In this document: positions 43,768-51,366 of the stretch, piece by piece
Numbering within the stretch: the stretch's first letter is position 1
How the letters are laid out: the number at the start of each line of letters is the position of its first letter
From: an uncultured Lachnospiraceae bacterium
GTDB lineage: Bacteria; Bacillota; Clostridia; Lachnospirales; Lachnospiraceae
Reading direction: 5' to 3'
NCBI GenBank assembly: GCA_900544685.1
Contig: UQWA01000014.1
Span: 1-64,000 of the forward strand
DNA length: 64,000 nucleotides
Translations under genes and position numbers: made by a program
The notes under the pieces: generated by a model
What the model was told of the DNA's origin: nothing
The model's input: only the letters and a program-made list of their open reading frames with translations
Databases searched by the model: none

Positions 43768-44976
43768 ATGAGTTTGCATAGGAACACAATACCCGAAGAC
43801 CCATCCAGATCGGATAAGCGTCAGAAGTTCCTGCCGAATAACCGTTATTTTACTATCTGTATCTATGCGGTGACGGTGATTCTGCTGGGTTCCCTGATTG
43901 TCAGAGTTGTTATGACTCCGTTTGCTGTTACAAATGGAATCCGACGTGTGCTGAATGTACTTATGCCATTCCTGATGGGTATCCTGATTGCCATGATTAT
44001 GAACCCGATTATCAACCGGCTGTGTCAGCTCATGGAAAAGTATTTGAAAATTAAGAAGAAAAAGGTCTGCCGAATACTGGCTTCCATCCTTGCCTACATG
44101 CTGGTGCTGGGATTGATTCTGATCTGTATCATCTTTATTGTACCACAGGTATTTACCAGTATCACCGAGCTGGTGAACTCCCTGCCGAAGATGTACCGAC
44201 TGACCACGAACTTTTTCAATAATCTTCAGCAGCATTTTCCAAATACAGATATGTCTGAGATTCAGAAGGCTGTGAATGACATGCTGCCGAATCTGATCTC
44301 CACGATCCGTAAATTTGCCAGCGATATTGTTCCGGCTATTTACAGTGCATCTGTATCGATTGTGCAATGGATACTGAATGCCATTGTTGCATTGATTGTA
44401 TCCATTTACATTCTGGGTGACAAGAAAAGTCTGAAAAAGCTGATCAAGATTATCTTATACAGTTTCGTCCCAGAGGACTATATCTCCGGTTCCATCGAGA
44501 TCTTAAGAGAGTGTAATAACATATTCACCAATTTTATGGTCAGCAAAGCGCTGGATTCTCTGATTATCGGATGTCTGTGTTTCATATTTATGACTATCTT
44601 TAATCTGGATTATGCCGTGCTGATCAGTATGGTAGTAGGTATTACCAATATGATTCCTTACTTCGGTCCGTTTATCGGTGCCATTCCGGGGTTCCTGATT
44701 CTGCTCATTGTGAATCCCTGGAAGTCTCTTGGATTTCTGGTTATGATTCTCATTCTTCAGCAGTTTGACGGTCTCTACCTTGGTCCGAAGCTGATGGGAA
44801 GTTCCGTAGGCATGAAGCCGTTGTGGATCATCGTATCCATTACCTTAGGCGGGAAGATTGCCGGTGTCCTTGGCATGTTCCTCAGCGTCCCGATTGGTGC
44901 CATTCTGGTCTATCTGTTCAATCTGCTGATTGACCGTGTTTTAAGCCGGAAGAATATTGACCGTGATCAAATCTGA
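43768..44976 (+). CDS. AI-2E family transporter
   Basis: Polytopic membrane protein of the AI-2E/PerM family (formerly UPF0118), 402 residues with about eight helices: two or three N-terminal, a central soluble stretch (residues 110-170), and a C-terminal bundle (MVVGITNMIPYFGPFIGAIP, GSSVGMKPLWIIVSI). Members export autoinducer-2 or exchange Na+/H+; the substrate here is unknown. GAGAGGT lies before this ATG; the 34-codon upstream extension lacks one. It forms a single-gene transcript with its own terminator. Confidence 0.9.
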   Translation: MSLHRNTIPEDPSRSDKRQKFLPNNRYFTICIYAVTVILLGSLIVRVVMTPFAVTNGIRRVLNVLMPFLMGILIAMIMNPIINRLCQLMEKYLKIKKKKVCRILASILAYMLVLGLILICIIFIVPQVFTSITELVNSLPKMYRLTTNFFNNLQQHFPNTDMSEIQKAVNDMLPNLISTIRKFASDIVPAIYSASVSIVQWILNAIVALIVSIYILGDKKSLKKLIKIILYSFVPEDYISGSIEILRECNNIFTNFMVSKALDSLIIGCLCFIFMTIFNLDYAVLISMVVGITNMIPYFGPFIGAIPGFLILLIVNPWKSLGFLVMILILQQFDGLYLGPKLMGSSVGMKPLWIIVSITLGGKIAGVLGMFLSVPIGAILVYLFNLLIDRVLSRKNIDRDQI

Positions 44977-44989
44977 TACTTTTCATCAC

Positions 44990-45041
44990 AAAATGCAGCT
45001 GACCATTTTCGGTCGGCTGCATTTTCATCTTAGTTTTTTTT
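44990..45041 (+). terminator. Terminator after the AI-2E gene
   Basis: AAAATGCAGCTGACC and GGTCGGCTGCATTTT form a 15-bp stem with one wobble pair and an ATTTTC loop (44990-45025). A TCATCTTAG then T8 tract follows. Confidence 0.8.
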
Positions 45042-45176
45042 CTTCTTTTTCTGTTCACCCTGTAAGATACCGGATACTTCCTGAAAAGACTTTTTCATCT
45101 GCCCCAGTTTCTTAACACCAAGCTGACGGTCATACAGAAAAAAGGCAATCTGGTTTTTCCATCCACGATTTCTCAT
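45030..45176 (-). CDS. Small basic protein (48 aa) downstream of trmB
   Basis: A 48-codon frame from ATG 45174-45176 begins MRNRGWKNQIAFFLYDRQLG and ends in a run of lysines (EQKKKKKN). GGGAG lies about 5 nt before the ATG. It follows trmB by 92 bp on the same strand. The amphipathic, lysine-tailed composition is protein-like. The family is not recognised. Its stop lies next to the convergent AI-2E terminator. Confidence 0.5.
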   Translation of the reverse strand: MRNRGWKNQIAFFLYDRQLGVKKLGQMKKSFQEVSGILQGEQKKKKKN

Positions 45177-45268
45177 AGCCACTCCCGATTGTCTTCTTTC
45201 TGTTATACTATGCTATCCTTTTCAAGACGTCTCTCACAGACATCATTTTACGACTCCCGGATCTGTCC

Positions 45269-45964
45269 TTATCTGCGCTCTCTGTCTATGATCAACTTAC
45301 AGATTGGATTCCCTTTGGACGCAAACTTTTCTTCATATTCTGTCATAATATTATCTTTCATCAGCTCTGTGTCTGCATGAAGATCAAAGGTATGCATCAA
45401 CAATCTCCATCCTGCAGGTTCGATCTCCTCCAGAGCAAAGTCAAATAATCCCCGGTTATCCGTCTTAAACTCTATGGTTCCATCTTTGTCCAAAATCTGA
45501 TCATAACGTGCCAGAAACTGTCTGGATGGCAGACGACGTTTTGCATGACGGTCCTTTGGCCATGGATCTGAAAAATTCAGATAGATCCGGTCTACTTCTT
45601 CCGGTGCAAACACTTCCGGAAGTTCTGTAGCGTCCATACAGATAAAATACAGGTTTTCCGGAATATCCTGTCTGGTGTTTTCCTGCTGCTCTGCACCATC
45701 TTCTGGCTGTTCTTTTCCCTGCAGCTTCTCCACTGCGCGAAGTAATACACTGGTGTAACGCTCAATTCCGATATAATTGATCTCTGGATGTTTCTTTGCC
45801 AGATCTGTAATGAATCTTCCCTTTCCCATTCCTACCTCAATATGGATTGGATGGTCATTTCCAAATACCTTCTGCCACAGTCCACGCTGAGCCTTCGGAT
45901 CCTGAATTACCAGGGGACTGGCTGCTATCACATCATTTGCTCTTGGTATATTTCTCAGTCTCAT
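45269..45964 (-). CDS. trmB: tRNA (guanine-N7-)-methyltransferase
   Basis: Methylates G46 of tRNA using SAM. 231 residues. SAM-binding motif I is IEVGMGKGRFI, followed by IGIERYTSVL; the TrmB hallmark NFSDPWPKDRHAKRRL lies in the second half, followed by FKTDNRGLF. A hydrophilic insertion of about 20 residues near position 85 (EQPEDGAEQQENTRQDIPE) is unusual and may be a surface loop. Confidence 0.96.
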   Translation of the reverse strand: MRLRNIPRANDVIAASPLVIQDPKAQRGLWQKVFGNDHPIHIEVGMGKGRFITDLAKKHPEINYIGIERYTSVLLRAVEKLQGKEQPEDGAEQQENTRQDIPENLYFICMDATELPEVFAPEEVDRIYLNFSDPWPKDRHAKRRLPSRQFLARYDQILDKDGTIEFKTDNRGLFDFALEEIEPAGWRLLMHTFDLHADTELMKDNIMTEYEEKFASKGNPICKLIIDRERR

Positions 45965-46041
45965 TTCTGTTCTCCATAATCACAGCAGATCCGGCTTATC
46001 TATACTGCCCGATCCGTCATATTCCTTACTTTCCAGGGTTC

Positions 46042-46070
46042 ATGGTATCTGAGAATATGCAAAAAGTCAA
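46042..46070 (-). promoter_or_regulatory. trmB promoter
   Basis: TTGACT (46065-46070), 17 nt and TACCAT (46042-46047), about 80 nt before the trmB ATG. Confidence 0.6.
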
Positions 46071-46226
46071 GCAGTTTTGCCCCTGCAGTTTTACAGAAAT
46101 AAATATCCTGTAATTATATACACACGCTTATTTTTTTCTGTCGAAAAAAGGCTGTTTTTGTGAAACACATCCAAAACAGACGTTCTGAAAAATACCTATG
46201 TAAACCACTTTTGTTGTTCACAAAAA

Positions 46227-46324
46227 TGTGGATAATGTGGATAACTTGGTGTATAACTGCACATTTAGTGGGTTTGTGGTTAATTTTTGTGTGGATATCA
46301 AAGTTTATAATAGAATGTGTATAA
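46227..46324 (+). promoter_or_regulatory. Cluster of DnaA boxes
   Basis: Six sites in 98 bp, all in the same orientation, match the DnaA box TGTGNATAA. Exact matches: 46227-46235 and 46236-46244 (tandem TGTGGATAA) and 46316-46324 (TGTGTATAA). One-mismatch sites: 46248-46256, 46275-46283 and 46290-46298. The region is AT-rich and lies in a 432-bp gap between trmB and degV. No dnaA, dnaN or rpmH is near, so it is not the usual oriC; it resembles the extra-origin DnaA-box clusters known in Bacillus. The rest of the gap (46071-46226) shows nothing else. Confidence 0.7.
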
Positions 46325-46396
46325 GTCACAATTTTGTTAATTGTGTCATTTTTTTGTACAATTTGTCGAGTGACATAATTCAAGTTATGACAACTG

Positions 46397-47269
46397 TTAT
46401 TTTTCTCCAAAAAAGATCACAGCTACCAGGCCCGGACCCGTATGGGATCCGATGATCGGACACAGCATCATTTTCGTGATATCCGCATTCGGATTTTCTT
46501 TTTTTATCATCTTTTCCACTTCATCTGCGTATTCTTCACAATCCCCGTGGACAATGTACACACGATTGCCGTAGGCATCATTTCTCTGTGTTTTATACTT
46601 ATTCTCCAACGCTTTCAGTCCCATTTTCGGACCGCGTTTTTTCTCAATGGTAATCAGCTTGCCTTCTGCGTCCACTTCCAGTATTGGCTTAATATTCAGC
46701 GCAGAACCAATAATTGCTGTGGTTGCCGGGATTCTTCCGCCACGCTTCAGATACATCAGGTCATCTACCATGAACCACAGTGTCATATTCCCCTTATTGT
46801 CATTTAACCATTTCGCATTTTCCTCAAGACTCATGCCATTTTTCTGATTCTGAACAGCACATTCTATCAGAAGACCCATTCCACCGGTTGCACATAAGGA
46901 ATCCACCGGAAGTACTTTTGCCTCTGTATAAGTCTCAGCCAGTTCCTTTGCTGCCATGCAGACAGAATCAAAGGTCTTGGTCAGTCCGCTGGATAAAGAC
47001 AGGTACAGAATCGATTTTCCTTCTTTTAAGACTGGTTCAAAGGTTTCCACATAAGTGTGTGGGGTAATCTGGCTGGTCTGCGTCACTTTACCCGCTCTCT
47101 GAGCATCGTAAAATTTTTTCAAAAATACTTCTTCTTCCAGATTTTCGCAGAGACGTTCCTCGTCACCTACCATATACCGCATCGGCACAAAACGAATGTT
47201 TTCATTTTTCATAAACTCCGGATCAATATCCGCAGATGCATCTGTATAGATCAAATATTCTGTCGTCAT
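46397..47269 (-). CDS. DegV family protein
   Basis: Fatty-acid-binding DegV protein, 290 residues, likely a FakB-type partner presenting fatty acids to the FakA kinase. Motifs: YTDASADI near the start, TSQITPHTYVETFEP, SLSSGLTKTFDS (the Ser-rich ligand loop) and the C-terminal IIGSHTGPGLVAVIFF. The frame extends 21 codons upstream, but GGGAGG lies 6 nt before this ATG. Transcribed away from the divergent tetR gene. Confidence 0.93.
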   Translation of the reverse strand: MTTEYLIYTDASADIDPEFMKNENIRFVPMRYMVGDEERLCENLEEEVFLKKFYDAQRAGKVTQTSQITPHTYVETFEPVLKEGKSILYLSLSSGLTKTFDSVCMAAKELAETYTEAKVLPVDSLCATGGMGLLIECAVQNQKNGMSLEENAKWLNDNKGNMTLWFMVDDLMYLKRGGRIPATTAIIGSALNIKPILEVDAEGKLITIEKKRGPKMGLKALENKYKTQRNDAYGNRVYIVHGDCEEYADEVEKMIKKENPNADITKMMLCPIIGSHTGPGLVAVIFFGEK

Positions 47270-47359
47270 AGATTCCTCCCGAATTTGAGAACCGACGATT
47301 ATGCTTTGTAAATTACAATATTGCATTTCCATCGTCAGCTCTTAATTTTGTAACATGTG

Positions 47360-47388
47360 TTGCTTTTGTAATATATGTGGATTATAAT
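47360..47388 (+). promoter_or_regulatory. Promoter in the degV-tetR intergenic region
   Basis: TTGCTT (47360-47365), 17 nt and a perfect TATAAT (47383-47388), reading toward tetR. The 301-bp region 47270-47570 also has similar TTTTGTAAYAT sequences near 47346 and 47364 and a TTTTGAAACAT near 47437, which may be TetR operators. The resulting leader would be about 175 nt. Confidence 0.55.
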
Positions 47389-47570
47389 AGGCGCATACTA
47401 CAGATACAATGGTCAATGTACCCGCATCTGTTACTTTTGAAACATATTGCATGGTACTGTTACCTAAATTAGGAATTGTTTACAAATATCAACACAAAAT
47501 GCAGACCTGTTGTTACGGATTTACTCTGTGGTTTACAGCATGCTTTTCCATACATAGAAGGGAATTTTCC

Positions 47571-48149
47571 ATGACATCTCAGCCAAAAACAACCGACCGC
47601 CGTGTCTTAAGAACCAAAAAGAATATCCGTCAGACCTTTCTTCATCTATTATCTGAAAAATCCCTGACACAGCTTACAGTAAAAGAACTGTCTGAACAGG
47701 CGGATATCAACCGCAAAACTTTTTATATGTATTATTCTAATATAGAAGAGATTCTGTCCGAACTGGAAGATGAACTGGTTCAAAAGTTAGTTCTGGTCTT
47801 TGAAAAAGAACTGTTTGAACGTGAGACTTTTGATTCCTATTCTTTTTTCGAGAATCTGAATCTTGCCATTCAGGGAGATATCGAACTGTATCGGACACTG
47901 AACCACGCAGACCTCCTGCCCCATCTGATTCTCCGGGCAAAAAATGCACTGATCGATGTCTTTTTCCGTAAATACAATATCCCGGCTGACTCAGACAGCG
48001 AACGCTACATTCTTTATGCAGAGTACGCAGCCTCCGGCATCCTGTCCATGTATACCAAATGGTTCAGCAATGATTTCCATATGTCTCTGGAAGAACTGAC
48101 AAGGACTGCTGCTGAAATCACACTGTACGGATTCCAGCATCTGATTTAA
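47571..48149 (+). CDS. TetR-family regulator
   Basis: 192 residues. N-terminal TetR helix-turn-helix: KKNIRQTFLHLLSEKSLTQL, TVKELSEQADINRKTFYMYY, SNIEEIL. The C-terminal ligand/dimer domain ends FSNDFHMSLEELTRTAAEIT, as in the DhaS/TetR_C_7 type. The frame opens 54 codons earlier, but that extension has no family similarity; AAGGGA lies before this ATG. Divergent from degV, which it may regulate. Confidence 0.88.
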   Translation: MTSQPKTTDRRVLRTKKNIRQTFLHLLSEKSLTQLTVKELSEQADINRKTFYMYYSNIEEILSELEDELVQKLVLVFEKELFERETFDSYSFFENLNLAIQGDIELYRTLNHADLLPHLILRAKNALIDVFFRKYNIPADSDSERYILYAEYAASGILSMYTKWFSNDFHMSLEELTRTAAEITLYGFQHLI

Positions 48150-48161
48150 AATTATTATTGT

Positions 48162-49310
48162 CTACCATTCCGCTACAGACCCATCTTCATGTCTCCAAAC
48201 CGGATTTTTCCAGTTATGCGGATTTTCATTCTCCTTTAGCACCAGATTTTTATCTACTTCTACCCCCAATCCCGGTATCTGAGGTAATTTCACATAACCC
48301 TCTATGAATTCAAAATCTTTCTTATTTTTCACATAGTCCAGCACACTTTTTCCAACATTATAATGAATACCAATACTTTGTTCCTGAATTACCGCATTAT
48401 ATGAAACCGCATCCACATTCAGACAAGCCGAAAGTGCTATCGGCCCTAATGGACAATGCGGTGCCAATGCTACATCATAGGCTTCTGCCATAGCTGCAAT
48501 CTTTTTCACCTCAGTAATTCCTCCTGCATGAGACAAATCCGGCTGAATAATGTCTACGCCTCCTGCCTGCAGCAGTCTTTTAAAGTCATATCTGGAATAC
48601 AGTCTTTCACCTGTTGCAATCGGAATATTGCAGGCTGCAGCTATTTCTTTAAAATTTTCCATATGTTCACAAAGTACTGGTTCCTCAATAAACATCGGAT
48701 CAAATTCTTCCAGTTTTTTTGCCAGGATCTTTGCCATTGGTTTATGTACTCTTCCATGAAAGTCAATGGCAATGCCAAAATATTTTCCGCATTTTTCTCT
48801 AATTGCCGCAACACGCTCCAATACCTGATCGATTTTTTCATAACTGTCTACCATCTGCAGTTCCTCTGTTGCATTCATTTTAATTGCACAAAATCCTGCT
48901 TCTTGTTTTTCTTTTGCCGCATTTCCTACATCTGTAGGTCTGTCACCTCCAATCCAGGAATACACTTTCATTTTTTCATGGCATCTTCCTCCCAGCAGTT
49001 CATAAACTGGCGCATTGTAATACTTCCCCTTAACATCCCACAATGCCTGATCTATCCCTGCTATTGCACTCATCAGCACACCGCCGCCACGGTAAAATCC
49101 CGCCCGGTACAATACATTCCAGATATCTTCTATATTCCCGGCTTCTGCACCAATCAAATAGTCTTTCATTTCTTCTACACAGGCAAGTACTGTATGTGCA
49201 TGTCCCTCCAGAACAGCTTCGCCCCAGCCGCTGCAGCCATCCTCTGTAATAATCTCCACAAATCCCCATCTTGGTCTGACATAATATGTATTTATTTCTT
49301 TAATCTTCAT
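48162..49310 (-). CDS. dgoD: D-galactonate dehydratase family protein
   Basis: Enolase-superfamily acid-sugar dehydratase, 382 residues, exactly the length of E. coli DgoD. Metal ligands are Asp183, Glu209 and Glu235, and the catalytic histidines His185 (DFHGRVH) and His285 (PHCPLGP) sit at the same numbers. RGGGVLMSAIAGIDQALWD and YSWIGGDRP are DgoD hallmarks. The ATG six codons upstream is discarded because it overlaps GGAGGAG. The product would be 2-keto-3-deoxygalactonate; its kinase and aldolase are not in the window. Another aldonate is possible given the arabinoside context. Confidence 0.9.
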   Translation of the reverse strand: MKIKEINTYYVRPRWGFVEIITEDGCSGWGEAVLEGHAHTVLACVEEMKDYLIGAEAGNIEDIWNVLYRAGFYRGGGVLMSAIAGIDQALWDVKGKYYNAPVYELLGGRCHEKMKVYSWIGGDRPTDVGNAAKEKQEAGFCAIKMNATEELQMVDSYEKIDQVLERVAAIREKCGKYFGIAIDFHGRVHKPMAKILAKKLEEFDPMFIEEPVLCEHMENFKEIAAACNIPIATGERLYSRYDFKRLLQAGGVDIIQPDLSHAGGITEVKKIAAMAEAYDVALAPHCPLGPIALSACLNVDAVSYNAVIQEQSIGIHYNVGKSVLDYVKNKKDFEFIEGYVKLPQIPGLGVEVDKNLVLKENENPHNWKNPVWRHEDGSVAEW

Positions 49311-49342
49311 ATGTGATTTCTCCTCCATTTTTCATCTGAATA

Positions 49343-49393
49343 TTGCCTTGACTTGCTATATATTATATAATTAAGTAAATATTTTATATTTTT
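49343..49393 (+). promoter_or_regulatory. YesL promoter with AT-rich 13-mer
   Basis: TTGCCT (49343-49348), 17 nt and TATAAT (49366-49371) read toward the YesL gene. ATTTTATATTTTT at 49381-49393, just downstream, recurs at three other places in this locus and is a candidate operator. Confidence 0.55.
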
Positions 49394-49415
49394 ATTAAGA
49401 AGGGGGTATTATCAT

Positions 49416-50063
49416 ATGTTGCAAAAGTTCTTTAACCCAGATCATCCCATTAACCGGTTTTTTTCAAAAATTTTCTGTATTCTCTACCTAAATATCCTGT
49501 GGCTACTCTGTAGTCTCCCAATCGTTACAATCGGTCCTGCCACTACCGCATTGTACTATACAATGCTAAAAGTCGTTTCCGGCGATGACAGTTCCACGAC
49601 CAGTTACTTTTTTCATGCATTCAGGCAAAACTTCCGACAGGGAACCATTCTTGGGATAGCCTCTGTCCTGACAGGATTGCTTCTATTTTATGATCTGCTT
49701 TATTACGTTATTGCTCCCGGACGCATTTATTCAGTCATACAAATCTTTCAGATATTTATTATTATCTTTTATCTTATGATTGTAACCTGGCTGTTTGCAG
49801 TTCTTGCCAAATTTGACAACACTATTTTTAAAATTATACAGTCTGCCTTTTATCTTGCATTTCGATACACAGGCTATTCAGTCATAATGATCATTTCAGA
49901 AGTATCTCTTTTTTTCATTATGTTCTTCTATGTACCACTTCTTGCCTTATGGGGAATGGGGCTGATTGCCTTTATAAACTGTATTTGCTTTCATAATATA
50001 TTTTCCAGATATCTTCCTTCTGATAATACAGACATATCTGATCCATCACACTGGGATTCTTAA
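49416..50063 (+). CDS. YesL/DUF624 membrane protein
   Basis: 215-residue membrane protein with five or six helices. The N-terminus (NPDHPINRFFSKIFCILYLN, then LWLLCSLPIVTIGPATTALY) is the DUF624/YesL hallmark. Such proteins accompany ABC importers for plant polysaccharide fragments, but no reaction is known. GGGGG lies before the ATG. It is the only plus-strand gene in this part of the arabinoside locus. Confidence 0.88.
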   Translation: MLQKFFNPDHPINRFFSKIFCILYLNILWLLCSLPIVTIGPATTALYYTMLKVVSGDDSSTTSYFFHAFRQNFRQGTILGIASVLTGLLLFYDLLYYVIAPGRIYSVIQIFQIFIIIFYLMIVTWLFAVLAKFDNTIFKIIQSAFYLAFRYTGYSVIMIISEVSLFFIMFFYVPLLALWGMGLIAFINCICFHNIFSRYLPSDNTDISDPSHWDS

Positions 50064-50082
50064 TAAAATCCCAGTGTTTTTG
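50049..50082 (+). terminator. Terminator after the YesL gene
   Basis: ACACTGGGATT and AATCCCAGTGT form a perfect 11-bp stem, followed by TTTTG on the plus strand. The stem contains the end of YesL; the convergent AEC gene stops in the loop. Confidence 0.85.
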
Positions 50083-51001
50083 TAACAAAAATTAAAATAA
50101 ACAAGGTCACTATACTAAGTCCTGTTGAATAAAAAACAAGCTGCGATGCAAGAATTCCATCCCCGTCCATCATTTCTGCCATGATATACGAATTTACTGC
50201 TACAGGTGCTGAAAATACAATCAGAATTCCTATAAACTCTTCGCCACGTATTCCCAAAGCTGCTGCAACAGTTATCATCACAACCGGTACTATAACGAGA
50301 CGCAGCATCAATCCTACGGTCAATTGTCTCCAGTATTTTCTGACAGCATCCAGTCTGAATTCCGCACCCAGCGCAATTAATGCCAGTGGGGTTGCTATTT
50401 TGGCAACTCCCGATATGGTAGATTCTACACATGTTATAAATTGGATACCTGACAGATTTAACAATATTCCCAATACCGAAGCAATAATTAATGGATTTTG
50501 GATAATTCCAAGCATTACATTTTTTATATTCATATTCTGTCCACGGAAATATTCCAGATCTGCCACAGACAGAATATTAAACAGGGGAATAACTATTGCA
50601 ATCAACAGTGATACTGCACCGGTATGATCTTCACCTAATAATAATGTTGCAACCGGTATTCCAAACAATACAAAATTACTTCTGAAACCTGCCTGGATCA
50701 GCACCCCACACTTTTTCCGGTCTTCTTCAAAAAACGGTACTAATAGCATAAGTAACAGGAATATGATTATAATTCCCCCCATCACAACATACATGTAAGT
50801 ATAAGAGGTAATTTCTTCCAGTCTGGTATTATAAATATTATAAAAAAGCAGGATCGGCAAAAAACATTTAAAGATCAATTTGTTAATAGCTGCCGTTGTA
50901 TGGTGATCTAATAATTTTATATGGCGCAGGAAAATTCCAAGGAGCATTTCCAGAAATAAAGGCGCCACCACATTAAACGACAAGATAATATTATCCAGCA
51001 T
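50060..51001 (-). CDS. AEC family transporter
   Basis: 313-residue membrane protein with ten helices of the auxin efflux carrier (AEC) family, in bacteria often carriers of malate, malonate or other organic acids. Typical features: FLEMLLGIFLRH near the start, NKLIFKCFLPILLFYNIY, and the C-terminal VFSAPVAVNSYIMAEMM. The GTG six codons upstream contains GAGAGGAG, so the ATG at 51001 is used. In this context it may move a sugar acid or a fermentation acid; this is inference. Confidence 0.9.
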   Translation of the reverse strand: MLDNIILSFNVVAPLFLEMLLGIFLRHIKLLDHHTTAAINKLIFKCFLPILLFYNIYNTRLEEITSYTYMYVVMGGIIIIFLLLMLLVPFFEEDRKKCGVLIQAGFRSNFVLFGIPVATLLLGEDHTGAVSLLIAIVIPLFNILSVADLEYFRGQNMNIKNVMLGIIQNPLIIASVLGILLNLSGIQFITCVESTISGVAKIATPLALIALGAEFRLDAVRKYWRQLTVGLMLRLVIVPVVMITVAAALGIRGEEFIGILIVFSAPVAVNSYIMAEMMDGDGILASQLVFYSTGLSIVTLFILIFVTKTLGFY

Positions 51002-51033
51002 TTCTTTTCTCCTCTCCACTACGGTTCATGCAC

Positions 51034-51069
51034 ACAAAAAGGATCCAGATTTTTCATCCAGATCCTTTC
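51034..51069 (-). terminator. Terminator of the arabinoside operon
   Basis: AAAGGATCTGGAT and ATCTGGATCCTTT form a 13-bp stem (two wobbles) with a GAAAA loop, followed by TTGTGTG on the minus strand, downstream of the small Cys-rich gene. Confidence 0.75.
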
Positions 51070-51094
51070 TACGCATCCCGTAATTACAGTTGTC

Positions 51095-51364
51095 CTACCA
51101 TTTCGGAGTAGTATCCGGACAATGACGATGTTTACTTGCACATCTGATTTCCACAAAGCATCCACATAATCTGCACATTCCATTTCGCAGATACTGGCAG
51201 ATTTTGCACTTGTCTAATCTTTCGCCATATTCCATATCTGTTACTCTGCTGCGTTGATCCATTGTGTCTAAATAACTCTGTATATAACGGAAATATTCAT
51301 GATCACTCATTTCCCGGAAAAGACATTTTTCACAGGCAGATGCACTTCTCCCCATAGTCTCCAT
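51095..51364 (-). CDS. Small Cys-rich protein (DUF6171-like)
   Basis: 89 residues with ten or more cysteines arranged as CEKCLF near the N-terminus and CKICQYLRNGMCRLCGCFVE, then RCASKHRHCPD, at the C-terminus. The CxxC pairs suggest one or two zinc sites. It resembles the DUF6171 family, of unknown function. AGGAG lies about 7 nt before the ATG, which begins 2 bp after the GH51 stop, so it belongs to that operon. Confidence 0.75.
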   Translation of the reverse strand: METMGRSASACEKCLFREMSDHEYFRYIQSYLDTMDQRSRVTDMEYGERLDKCKICQYLRNGMCRLCGCFVEIRCASKHRHCPDTTPKW

Positions 51365-51366
51365 TC

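Noticed and set aside
46227..46324. Chromosomal origin oriC
   Set aside because: DnaA boxes are present, but dnaA, dnaN, rpmH and rnpA are absent and no clear DNA-unwinding arrangement next to dnaA is visible; kept only as a DnaA-box cluster.
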